Shown here piece by piece: positions 1 to 6,195 of a stretch of 6,202 nt of DNA. Within the stretch, counting starts at the first letter, position 1; each line of letters opens with the position of its first letter. A program made the translations under genes and the position numbers. The DNA comes from Tannerella sp. (GTDB taxonomy: Bacteria > Bacteroidota > Bacteroidia > Bacteroidales > Tannerellaceae). Below the pieces are notes generated by a model. It was not told the DNA's origin, ran no database searches, and was given only the letters and a program-made list of their open reading frames with translations. Location: NCBI GenBank assembly GCA_031289445.1, contig JAITPL010000101.1, forward strand, positions 1-6,202. Reading direction: 5' to 3'.

Positions 1-501
1 AACCACGAACTGCACTACTATGACCGCGCTTTCGAAGCCGGCCGCTTCTCGTATCACTACTACGAACGCTTCCACAAGCTGCTGACCGAAGATGCCGCCG
101 ACCTCTTTCAACTGTGCAAGCAGGTCGATAACTACCTCTTTATCCACGCCGGCATAGTCAAAGTGTGGTACGATACCCATCTGGAGGATATCCAAAAACT
201 CGGCAGTACTCTCGAAGAGCGTCTGAACAACCTCTTCCGCGTCAGTCCGAAAGCCTTCTACGAAGCTTCGTTTCATCGCGGAGGCTGGAGCGAGGCGGGA
301 AGTCCGCTATGGGCCGATATTCACGAACTGCAGGAAGAAAAGGAGGATGAACATTTCGACAATAACATCACGCAGATTATAGGCCATACCCAACTGCTCG
401 CCGACGAACCTCTCGCGGGCGACAAGTTTCGCATGCTGGACAACAAACGCCTCTATATCCTCGAAAACGACCAAATAAACCAATGGAGGATTGAGAATTG
501 A
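1..501 (+). CDS. Metallophosphoesterase, calcineurin-like (C-terminal part, 5' end outside window)
   Basis: The frame is open from base 1 to the TGA at 499-501, giving 166 residues; the start lies outside the window. The first three residues are NHE, which fits the metal-binding GNHE/GNHD motif of calcineurin-like phosphoesterases with its Gly just off the edge. Two further family motifs follow in order: a His inside FIHAGI (His49 of the visible part) and IIGHT (His129). The strand after GHT (MLDNKRLYILEN, about 145-156) fits the last strand of the fold. The family uses a two-metal centre to hydrolyse phosphate esters; the substrate here cannot be read from sequence. No signal peptide can be judged because the N-terminus is missing. 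The protein ends shortly after the fold, in a polar tail (QWRIEN). The next gene starts 109 bp downstream and no clear terminator lies between. The domain call is firm; PPP-type protein phosphatase versus another phosphoesterase subfamily is open. Confidence 0.85.
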   Translation, partial: NHELHYYDRAFEAGRFSYHYYERFHKLLTEDAADLFQLCKQVDNYLFIHAGIVKVWYDTHLEDIQKLGSTLEERLNNLFRVSPKAFYEASFHRGGWSEAGSPLWADIHELQEEKEDEHFDNNITQIIGHTQLLADEPLAGDKFRMLDNKRLYILENDQINQWRIEN

Positions 502-530
502 ATTTTGGACAACGGACATTTTTAATTGAC

Positions 531-563
531 GATTTTCCATCGGGGATTCATATCAATAGAAAC
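531..563 (+). repeat. Copy 1 of a stem-loop plus ATTCATATCAATAGAAA repeat
   Basis: The 17-mer ATTCATATCAATAGAAA (546-562) recurs exactly at 2062-2078, and inverted with one change at 2207-2223. Just before and overlapping it is a degenerate hairpin: GATTTTCC (531-538), loop ATC, GGGGATTC (542-549), with two G-T wobbles and one T-T mismatch. A short stem-loop abutting the 17-mer is also seen at the other two copies, which suggests one dispersed family. It lies between the phosphoesterase gene and the regulator, so it would fall in or near the regulator's leader. Confidence 0.6.
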
Positions 564-610
564 AACATGCTTATTGTAGATAGGAGGTTTAACATAAGGC
601 AATAAATAAA

Positions 611-1189
611 ATGGACATAAAGTTTTTACAGGCCTTCCTTAACGAAGGACAGTTAACACAAGCGGAACTTGACGCTGTGATTCCGAAATTCAAACAGGTT
701 GAGTTTAAAAGGAACGAGTTTTTGGCGAATGCAGGCAAAACGGCCAACGATTACTGGGTTTTGGAAAGCGGATTCATCCGCTCCTACGTTTTTGACGCCG
801 ACGGTGACGAGATTACAACCAATTTTTATTCGGCAGGCGATGTTGTCATCGACTGGGTATCGTTTTTACAGAGACGTCCCGCCCGCGAATACATTCAAGC
901 GCTGAAAGATTGCATTTGCTGGCAATTGGACTTCGACAGTTTCCAGACACTGTTCAACACCGTCGAGCCGTTTCGGGAACAGTGTCGCGGTCGCCTGGTA
1001 AACGGTTATTTCACCCTGAAAGAAAGAAGTATCTCGATGATTACCGACCAGGCCAAAGACCGTTACGCCAGACTGCTGAAAGACAAACCGGATATTTTTC
1101 AGAATGCTTCGCTGAAGAATATCGCTACCTTTCTGGGGGTTACAGACACCTCGTTGAGCAGAATCAGAAAAGAAATTGTAGCCGGATAA
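611..1189 (+). CDS. Crp/Fnr-family transcriptional regulator
   Basis: The protein has 192 residues. Residues about 26-105 form a cyclic-nucleotide-binding-like beta roll, including ESGFIRSYV, FYSAGDVV and RRPAREYIQAL. Residues about 115-145 fit the long dimerisation helix. A short C-terminal helix-turn-helix (about 166-189, with IATFLGVTDTSLSRIRKEI) follows. The whole is shorter than E. coli Crp, as is common for Bacteroidota members. There is no N-terminal cysteine cluster of the Fnr type (Cys only at 101, 103 and 125), so an oxygen-sensing 4Fe-4S role is unlikely; cAMP binding is not established either. The ATG at 611 is the only good start: an in-frame TAA at 590-592 blocks extension. An AGGAGG at 582-587 is 23 nt from the ATG, too far for a usual ribosome site, and the immediate leader is A-rich. 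The downstream membrane-protein gene is 85 bp away on the same strand and is the obvious candidate target. Effector and regulon are unknown. Confidence 0.9.
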   Translation: MDIKFLQAFLNEGQLTQAELDAVIPKFKQVEFKRNEFLANAGKTANDYWVLESGFIRSYVFDADGDEITTNFYSAGDVVIDWVSFLQRRPAREYIQALKDCICWQLDFDSFQTLFNTVEPFREQCRGRLVNGYFTLKERSISMITDQAKDRYARLLKDKPDIFQNASLKNIATFLGVTDTSLSRIRKEIVAG

Positions 1190-1232
1190 TCATTTCTTGT
1201 CTTATGGCAAGAGATTGTATTCAAACAAGCTG

Positions 1233-1240
1233 TACTTTTG
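1233..1240 (+). promoter_or_regulatory. Possible Bacteroidota-type -7 promoter box before the membrane-protein gene
   Basis: TACTTTTG fits the Bacteroidota -7 consensus TAnnTTTG exactly and lies 34 bp before the ATG at 1275. The nearest upstream TTG (1215-1217) is only 15 bp away, shorter than the usual 19-21, so the -33 part is poor. If real, the membrane protein could be transcribed on its own as well as by read-through from the regulator gene. Just before the ATG lies an A/T-only inverted repeat, ATTTAAA (1258-1264) and TTTAAAT (1267-1273), which may be no more than base composition. Confidence 0.3.
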
Positions 1241-1274
1241 CGAAATATTTATTAACTATTTAAATTTTTAAATT

Positions 1275-1643
1275 ATGATTTTTGGAATTATGAACATCTT
1301 TTTCGGAGTACTTGTATGGTCTCCGTCGTTTGTTTCGCCGGACAAACGGACAAAATTCGCCAACGCACTCAGTTGGGCAGGTATTATTCTTCTCATCTGG
1401 GGACTTATGGGCACCGGCAGCTCACTTGCAGGCATCGAATACTTCGGAATAGCTCCCTTGTATTGGATTCTTTGGTTGTCCGGCGGGGTTATCAGTTTAC
1501 TTCTCGGTGTTATTTTGGGTATCAACCTGCTCAAAAGATCATCCGGCGGAATCGTCGAAAAAATCCTGCCCTATCAGAAAATCATCGGTTCAGCAGCCAT
1601 TACCGTTGGCATATTGCAGTTATTCGTGCAATCGCCGCTATAA
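1275..1643 (+). CDS. Small four-helix membrane protein of unknown function
   Basis: The protein has 122 residues and is strongly hydrophobic. Four likely membrane segments are visible at about residues 2-20, 30-48, 60-86 and 103-119. The basic residues fall after helix 1 (K24, R25, K27) and between helices 3 and 4 (K87, R88, K96, K102). By the positive-inside rule these two loops would be cytoplasmic and both termini outside. No catalytic motif, metal site or lipoprotein signal can be seen, and I do not recognise the family. The start at 1275 follows an A/T-only leader with no Shine-Dalgarno sequence; an internal Met at residue 6 is a possible alternative. It follows the Crp/Fnr-type gene by 85 bp on the same strand and is followed at once by a strong terminator, so the two may share a transcript. 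A role as the regulator's target is inference from position only. Confidence 0.75.
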   Translation: MIFGIMNIFFGVLVWSPSFVSPDKRTKFANALSWAGIILLIWGLMGTGSSLAGIEYFGIAPLYWILWLSGGVISLLLGVILGINLLKRSSGGIVEKILPYQKIIGSAAITVGILQLFVQSPL

Positions 1644-1661
1644 TCACGGTGATATTTCTCA

Positions 1662-1678
1662 CTTCGATAACATCGAAG
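1662..1678 (+). other. Small perfect hairpin ahead of the terminator
   Basis: CTTCGAT (1662-1668) and ATCGAAG (1672-1678) are perfect complements round the loop AAC. There is no T-run after it, so it is not a terminator itself. It sits between the stop codon of the membrane-protein gene and the terminator at 1683-1714, inside an outer 8-bp pairing (1642-1649 with 1718-1725). It may stabilise the 3' end of the transcript. Confidence 0.5.
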
Positions 1679-1682
1679 CTAC

Positions 1683-1714
1683 AAAAGCAAACTCTCGCGG
1701 GTTTGCTTTTTTTT
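1683..1714 (+). terminator. Intrinsic (Rho-independent) terminator
   Basis: A perfect 10-bp stem, AAAAGCAAAC (1683-1692) with GTTTGCTTTT (1701-1710), can be extended by a T-G and a C-G pair to a four-base loop (1695-1698). An unbroken run of eight T follows on the plus strand (1707-1714). It lies 40 bp after the membrane-protein stop codon and would end transcription from the regulator and membrane-protein genes. Read on the minus strand, the A-run of the stem would become a four-T tail, so weak bidirectional action is possible. Confidence 0.88.
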
Positions 1715-1763
1715 GTGCCGTGATTTGTTGGGGTTAGTACTTGTTTCTGTTTTGCGGGAGAAT

Positions 1764-2060
1764 GTTTTGAAGATACTTGAAAAGGCTGCCGGAGGTCAGG
1801 GAGAAGGTTTTCAAGGTACTTGAATAGCTTGCCGGAGGTCACCGGGAAGGTTTTCGAGGTACTTGAAAAGGTTGCCGGAGGTCACCGGGAAGGTTTTCGA
1901 GGTACTTGAATAGCTTGCTGACGTCGCGGAAAAGGTTTTCGAGGTACTTGAACGAGTTGCTGACGGCACGGGGAACTCGTTCAAGTAGCATGAACGGTCT
2001 GCCTAAGGTCTGCGGGAAGGTTTTGAAGATGCTTCAAAAGGTCGCCGCTTGCCCGTAAGG
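1764..2060. repeat. Tandem array of about seven 43-bp units with an inverted-repeat core
   Basis: The units begin at 1764, 1807, 1850, 1893, 1935, about 1978 and 2020, so the period is 42-43 bp. The first half of each unit is an inverted repeat of up to 8 bp round a 3-base spacer, e.g. TTTTCGAG-GTA-CTTGAAAA (1851-1869). The second half is a GC-rich stretch such as GCCGGAGGTCACCGGGAAG. Units 2 and 3 are nearly identical; units 5 to 7 have diverged, and the last runs directly into the stem-loop at 2050-2062. A period that is not a multiple of three, and stops in the frames, argue against a coding repeat. There are no unique spacers between units, so it is not a CRISPR array. Function unknown. 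Confidence 0.85.
1945..1987. repeat. Perfect 14-bp inverted repeat joining units 5 and 6 of the array
   Basis: TACTTGAACGAGTT (1945-1958) and AACTCGTTCAAGTA (1974-1987) are exact reverse complements with a 15-base loop. The pairing joins the second arm of unit 5 to the first arm of unit 6, in place of the short local hairpins of the other units. No T-run follows on either strand, so it does not look like a terminator. Confidence 0.85.
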
Positions 2061-2238
2061 CATTCATATCAATAGAAAAGAGCTTGTCCCAACCAACCAA
2101 AACCTCGTAGAGGTTTCACATTATTCTATGGGTAGAAGATGTATTTGCCTGTTTTATTCTTTTTGTGAATCCCCATACGGGGATTAAAGGGTGGTGATAA
2201 TCGTCGTTTCTATTGATATGTATCCCCTAACGGGGATG
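2050..2238. repeat. Nested, symmetrical stem-loop element of about 189 bp (possible MITE-like or REP-like element)
   Basis: Four stem-loops are arranged as two nested, inward-facing pairs. Outer left: TGCC (2050-2053) with GGCA (2059-2062), then ATTCATATCAATAGAAA (2062-2078). Outer right, inverted: ATCCCC (2222-2227) with GGGGAT (2232-2237), next to TTTCTATTGATATGTAT (2207-2223). Inner left: AAACCTC (2100-2106) with GAGGTTT (2110-2116), abutting TTCACA (2115-2120). Inner right, inverted: AATCCCC (2168-2174) with GGGGATT (2179-2185), abutting TGTGAA (2164-2169). No open frame of note lies inside and no transposase is nearby. I could not see a clear target-site duplication. Confidence 0.6.
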
Positions 2239-2259
2239 CGCCGTATTAATTCTCCGCCA

Positions 2260-2287
2260 CCGTCATTGCGAGGCACGAAGCAATCTT
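2260..2287. repeat. REP-like repeat, copy 1 (CGTCATTGCGAGG type)
   Basis: This 28-bp sequence starting CCGTCATTGCGAGG and ending AAGCAATCTT is repeated without change at 2314-2341. It contains the short dyad ATTGC ... GCAAT. Sequences of this CGTCATTGCGAGG...GCAATC kind occur between genes in many bacterial genomes, to my recollection; I cannot confirm family membership here. Confidence 0.75.
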
Positions 2288-2311
2288 CTATCTTCTAATT
2301 TCTATCTTTAT
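2284..2311. repeat. Degenerate period-7 array (TCTTCTA type)
   Basis: Four adjoining 7-mers read TCTTCTA, TCTTCTA, ATTTCTA, TCTTTAT. The array fills the gap between the two REP-like copies and overlaps the end of the first. Confidence 0.5.
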
Positions 2312-2313
2312 CC

Positions 2314-2341
2314 CCGTCATTGCGAGGCACGAAGCAATCTT
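2314..2341. repeat. REP-like repeat, copy 2, with a partial third copy after it
   Basis: Identical over 28 bp to 2260-2287, with a 54-bp offset. A 13-base fragment of the same sequence, GCACGAAGCAATC, follows at 2344-2356, so the locus holds two full copies and one remnant in the same orientation. Confidence 0.75.
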
Positions 2342-2356
2342 TTGCACGAAGCAATC

Positions 2357-2435
2357 CATTATAAACTATACCGTTCAATCTCGTATTTCTGATTTTTATT
2401 TTGGGTATCGCATTGACGAAGTCAGGAAAAATCAA
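2357..2435. other. A/T-rich intergenic stretch with no clear feature
   Basis: No gene is seen here. TGATTTTT (2390-2397) and AAAAATCA (2427-2434) are complementary and enclose a small TGAC-GAA-GTCA dyad (2414-2424). This is the only candidate for a metH terminator on the minus strand. It is A/T-rich, has a long loop and no good T-run, so I do not call it a terminator. Confidence 0.4.
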
Positions 2436-2449
2436 GAATTAAGAATTAA
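2436..2449. repeat. Two tandem copies of the 7-mer GAATTAA
   Basis: GAATTAA occurs at 2436-2442 and again at 2443-2449. Alone this would be trivial; it is listed because two other period-7 arrays of different sequence lie within 200 bp. Confidence 0.5.
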
Positions 2450-2461
2450 AAGGGCTTACGA

Positions 2462-2499
2462 CTATTCATTACTCACTGTTCACTGTTCACTGTTCACTA
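2462..2499. repeat. Period-7 array (CTGTTCA) running into the metH stop codon
   Basis: Five adjoining 7-mers read CTATTCA, TTACTCA, CTGTTCA, CTGTTCA, CTGTTCA (2462-2496), followed by CTA (2497-2499), which is the metH stop TAG on the minus strand. The 7-mer GCTTACG lies directly before the array (2454-2460, then one A) and again directly after it (2500-2506). The second copy is the sense-strand end of the metH coding region. Confidence 0.8.
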
Positions 2500-5400
2500 G
2501 CTTACGTTTTTTATTAGGAAGCGGCGGACTTCGTCGGGGGTTGAGCCGTTGCGGACTGCATAGTCGAGGAGTTGTTCTTCGGTGATTTTGCCTGTCATGA
2601 AATATTTCGATTGCGGATGCGCAAAGTACAGACCTGCAACCGAGGCTGTCGGCAACATTGCGCCGTTCTCGGTCAGTGTTATGCCTATCTTATCGAACGG
2701 CAAAAGTTTGGCCAGCCGGAAGATGGCTTTCTGGTCTGGCAACGACGGATAACCGATGGCCGGACGAATACCCCGGTAATGAACTTTAAATTCCTCTTCT
2801 ACAGTCAGCTGTTCGTCGGCAGCGTATCCCCAAAACTCGCGGCGCACCCTCTCGTGCAGATACTCGGCGGCAGCTTCGGCCAAGCGGTCGGTCAAGGTCT
2901 GTAGAAGCATCAGACTGTAACTGTCGCCCTTAGCCTCATACCGACTGCGCAAGCCATCAATAAAAGAGCCTACGGTCAGGGCAAAAGCCCCTAAATAGTC
3001 GGAACGTCCGGCCGAAGCAGGCAGAATATAATCGGCAAGCGAGAGACAATGACCGTCTTCGCCCGGAGACTGCTGACGCAAAACAGGTATTGTCACATCG
3101 CCTGCAACGATATTATCATTCTCGCTAAAGGCCTGATAAAAACCGTAAGCACACTCGTAAGAGGCCGTACTTGATGCAGCCATTTCATCCAATAAATTAC
3201 GGGCGTCATCGTAGAGAACAAACGCCGCCTTATCGCGCTCGGTGTCGGGCTGTTCGTTAAGCCATGCGAGGCGGCAAGCGTCGCAGTCGTGCAGCCTTGC
3301 AATATCCGCATATCGCCCGCTCATCGACCATGCAGTAAAGAAAAACCTCCAGTTGATATAAGGAATAAGCTCTACTACCGGCAGAGAAATTTGATGCACG
3401 CCCATCCGACGAGGTACAAAAGGCGCCTCCGAAAGAACTTGCAATCTCTTCGCGCGAGCCGCCGCCAGAGACAGTAAAGTCTTTGCCGACGCAGTATTTG
3501 CCTGCATGTTGCGCAGGCGTTCATAATCGGCGTTCAGTTCGGCAATAAAAGCGTCGCGGGTTGCGGGATTAAGCAATTTAGCCGCTACAAGAGGATTTTG
3601 CGAAGCGTCGGTGCAATGAACGACCGGATGCGCGTAGTGAGGCGCAATCTTGAGAGCAGTATGCAGTCGCGAAGTCGTAGCGCCGCCTATCATTATAGGA
3701 ATAGTCTGCCCTGCACGCTGCATCTCGTCGGTAACGTTGGTCATCTCTTCGAGCGAGGGCGTAATCAATCCCGAAAGACATAGAATATCCGGTTTCTCGG
3801 CCTTCACAGTCTCTATTATCTTCTCGGCCGGCACCATAACGCCAAGGTCTATCACCTCGTAGTTATTGCAGTTCAGAACGATAGAACAGATGTTTTTGCC
3901 TATATCATGTACATCGCCCTTAACTGTCGCAAAAACCATTTTGCCTGCTTTGGCCGCGCCTCCCGATACCGTTTTCTCGGCTTCGATGGCCGGTTGCAGA
4001 ATACCGACGGCTTTCTTCATCGTGCGGGCGGTCTTGACAACCTGCGGCAGAAACATTTTGCCCTCGCCAAACAAGTCCCCTACCCTGTTCATGGCCTTCA
4101 TCAAGGGGCCGTCGATAATGTCAACGGCATGGGCGCACTTCTGCAAAGCCTCCTGCAAATCAACTTCGAGATAGTCGCCTATCCCTTTCAGCAGTGCATA
4201 TTCAATGCGATATTCGACCGTTTCGCTTCGCCATGCGTCATCCGACTGCTTTGGCGTATCCGACGATTTTTCAACATTCTTCTCTGCGTAAGCAATCAGT
4301 TCGTCGGCAGCATCGGGACGTCGCGCAAGTATCACATCTTCGAGCAGGTTGCGAAACTCAGGCTCTATTTCATCATAAATAATTAAAGATGCAGGATTTA
4401 CGATACCCATATCCATACCCTCGCGAATGGCATGATAAAGAAACACCGCGTGCATGGCTTCACGAACATGGTCGTTACCGCGAAACGAAAACGACAGATT
4501 GCTCACACCGCCGCTCACTTTGGCGTGAGGCAGATGTTGCTTAATCCATCCGACGGCGCGGATGAAATCAAGTCCGTAGCCGTTATGTTCAGGCATACCG
4601 GTGGCAATAGCAAGTATATTTGGGTCGAAAATAATATCCTGAGGCGGGAAGTCGGCCTGTCCGGTCAGCAAGCGGTAAGCGCGTTCGCATACTGCCGTCT
4701 TGCGCTCGAAAGTATCCGCCTGCCCCTGTTCGTCGAAAGCCATCACAACCGCCGCAGCGCCCAGACGACGTATGCGCCGGGCATGATGCAGAAAGGTCGC
4801 TTCGCCTTCTTTCAGACTGATTGAATTGACTATGCTCTTGCCCTGAACGCATAGCAACCCTTCTTCGAGCACATCCCACTTCGACGAATCAAGCATCACC
4901 GGAACTCGCGCTATATCAGGCTCTGCGGCTATAAGATTAAGGAAAGTCCGCATTTCTTGCGTAGAATCGAGCAAACCCTCATCCATATTAATATCAATGA
5001 CTTGTGCTCCGTCCTCGACCTGTTTTCGGGCGACGGTCAGAGCTTCTTCATAATTCTTTTCCCTGATAAGCCGCAGGAACTTGCGCGAGCCTGCCACATT
5101 GCAGCGTTCGCCGATATTGATAAAATTGTTTTCAGGTTTGATTTCGAGCAGTTCATGTCCGGAGAGTTGCAGGTTTGCAGGCTTGGGAACAGGTTGATGT
5201 GGAGCTGCTCCCCGAATCAGTGCGGCATATTGAGCGATATGTTCGGGCGTCGTACCGCAACAGCCGCCGATGATATTTACCAATCCCTCATCTATGAAAG
5301 TCTTTATCTGCGCGGCCATCGTTTCGGGCGTCTCGTCATACTGACCCAACTGATTGGGCAGACCGGCATTGGGATAGGCGCTGATAAAACAAGGCGCAAT

Positions 5401-6195
5401 GTCGGCAAGTTCCTTGAGGTAAGGCTTCATATCGGCAGCTCCGAACGAACAGTTCAAACCTACGCTTAACAGTGGCGCATGTTGTACCGAAGCGAGAAAT
5501 GCCGACAGGGTCTGACCTGAAAACGTGCGCCCGCCCTTGCCCGCAAGCGTCAACGACAACATCAGCGGCGTTTCCGCGCCTCTGTCTTCCGCCACCTGAA
5601 CGGCTGCTTCCAGAGCGGCTTTGACGTTCAATGTATCCAGCGAGGTTTCAATCAAAACAGCGTCCACGCCACCTTCTGTCAGCGCATCAATCTGCTCATA
5701 ATAGGCATCGTACAGATTCCGATAAGTTACAGCTCGAAAAGCGGGGTCGTTGACGTCGGGACTCATGGAAGCGGTCTTGTTGGTAGGCCCTACCGAGCCT
5801 GCGATGAATACTTGCCTTTCGGGATGTTCCGACATGAAAGTATCGGCCACCTCGCGCGAAAGCCGCCCGGCCGCTATATTCATCTCGCGAACATAATTTT
5901 TCATGCCGTATTCTTCCATTGATATGGAGTTGGCATTCAGAGTGTTGGTAGTGAAAATATCCACGCTCGCCTCCAAATACTGTCTGCATATATCCTTAAT
6001 AATCTCCGGCTGAGTTATATTCAGAACATCGTTGTTGCCTTTCAACTGAAAACCTGCATCGGCAAAGCGTTCTCCGCAATAATCCTCCTCCGTAAGCCGA
6101 TGACGCTGAATCATCGTTCCCATAGCGCCGTCGAGTATCAAAATCCTTTCTTTCAAAAGCGATGTCAGCCTTTGCGCCGTATTATTTTTCTTCAT
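2497..6195 (-). CDS. metH: Cobalamin-dependent methionine synthase (5-methyltetrahydrofolate-homocysteine methyltransferase)
   Basis: This cytoplasmic enzyme transfers methyl from 5-methyltetrahydrofolate via B12 to homocysteine, giving methionine and tetrahydrofolate. At 1232 residues it has the full family length (E. coli 1227) and all four modules. Residues about 10-330 bind homocysteine, with zinc ligands Cys249 (GLNCSFG), Cys312 and Cys313 (GGCCGTTP). About 355-620 is the pterin domain ([45 protein letters not shown]). About 655-890 is the B12 module: cap residues Phe709 and Leu716, the base-off motif DVHDIG with His763 as cobalt ligand, and Ser814. About 905-1232 is the reactivation domain, with RPAIGY (1144-1149) for S-adenosylmethionine. 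The start ATG (6193-6195) fits the family N-terminus, but only 7 bp of leader is in view, so a B12 riboswitch upstream cannot be judged. No frameshift or missing catalytic residue is seen. It converges on the plus-strand genes. Confidence 0.98.
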   Translation of the reverse strand: MKKNNTAQRLTSLLKERILILDGAMGTMIQRHRLTEEDYCGERFADAGFQLKGNNDVLNITQPEIIKDICRQYLEASVDIFTTNTLNANSISMEEYGMKNYVREMNIAAGRLSREVADTFMSEHPERQVFIAGSVGPTNKTASMSPDVNDPAFRAVTYRNLYDAYYEQIDALTEGGVDAVLIETSLDTLNVKAALEAAVQVAEDRGAETPLMLSLTLAGKGGRTFSGQTLSAFLASVQHAPLLSVGLNCSFGAADMKPYLKELADIAPCFISAYPNAGLPNQLGQYDETPETMAAQIKTFIDEGLVNIIGGCCGTTPEHIAQYAALIRGAAPHQPVPKPANLQLSGHELLEIKPENNFINIGERCNVAGSRKFLRLIREKNYEEALTVARKQVEDGAQVIDINMDEGLLDSTQEMRTFLNLIAAEPDIARVPVMLDSSKWDVLEEGLLCVQGKSIVNSISLKEGEATFLHHARRIRRLGAAAVVMAFDEQGQADTFERKTAVCERAYRLLTGQADFPPQDIIFDPNILAIATGMPEHNGYGLDFIRAVGWIKQHLPHAKVSGGVSNLSFSFRGNDHVREAMHAVFLYHAIREGMDMGIVNPASLIIYDEIEPEFRNLLEDVILARRPDAADELIAYAEKNVEKSSDTPKQSDDAWRSETVEYRIEYALLKGIGDYLEVDLQEALQKCAHAVDIIDGPLMKAMNRVGDLFGEGKMFLPQVVKTARTMKKAVGILQPAIEAEKTVSGGAAKAGKMVFATVKGDVHDIGKNICSIVLNCNNYEVIDLGVMVPAEKIIETVKAEKPDILCLSGLITPSLEEMTNVTDEMQRAGQTIPIMIGGATTSRLHTALKIAPHYAHPVVHCTDASQNPLVAAKLLNPATRDAFIAELNADYERLRNMQANTASAKTLLSLAAARAKRLQVLSEAPFVPRRMGVHQISLPVVELIPYINWRFFFTAWSMSGRYADIARLHDCDACRLAWLNEQPDTERDKAAFVLYDDARNLLDEMAASSTASYECAYGFYQAFSENDNIVAGDVTIPVLRQQSPGEDGHCLSLADYILPASAGRSDYLGAFALTVGSFIDGLRSRYEAKGDSYSLMLLQTLTDRLAEAAAEYLHERVRREFWGYAADEQLTVEEEFKVHYRGIRPAIGYPSLPDQKAIFRLAKLLPFDKIGITLTENGAMLPTASVAGLYFAHPQSKYFMTGKITEEQLLDYAVRNGSTPDEVRRFLIKNVS

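Noticed and set aside
491..520. Period-7-like pattern at the end of the phosphoesterase gene (ATTGAGA, ATTGAAT)
   Set aside because: Only two imperfect copies; too short to separate from chance in A/T-rich DNA.
582..587. AGGAGG as the ribosome-binding site of the Crp/Fnr-type gene
   Set aside because: It is 23 bases before the ATG and an in-frame TAA at 590-592 rules out a closer start. It may serve nothing, since genes of this group often lack a Shine-Dalgarno sequence.
910..1263. Plus-strand open frame of 117 codons overlapping the regulator gene
   Set aside because: It lies in another frame of the well-supported Crp/Fnr-type gene and shows no domain.
1600..1842. Minus-strand open frame of 80 codons across the start of the 43-bp array
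   Set aside because: It covers the terminator and only two repeat units. The 43-bp period shifts the reading frame in each unit and no start-site or family signal is seen.
1764..2060. Repeat array as a CRISPR
   Set aside because: The units adjoin with no unique spacers, diverge along their length, and no cas gene is present in the window.
2390..2434. Terminator for metH on the minus strand
   Set aside because: The stem is A/T-rich, the loop is long and there is no convincing T-run after it.
3907..4386. Plus-strand open frame of 159 codons inside metH (and others at 4432-4824 and 4957-5469)
   Set aside because: These are antisense shadows of the well-conserved metH gene, have no family signal, and follow from its codon use.
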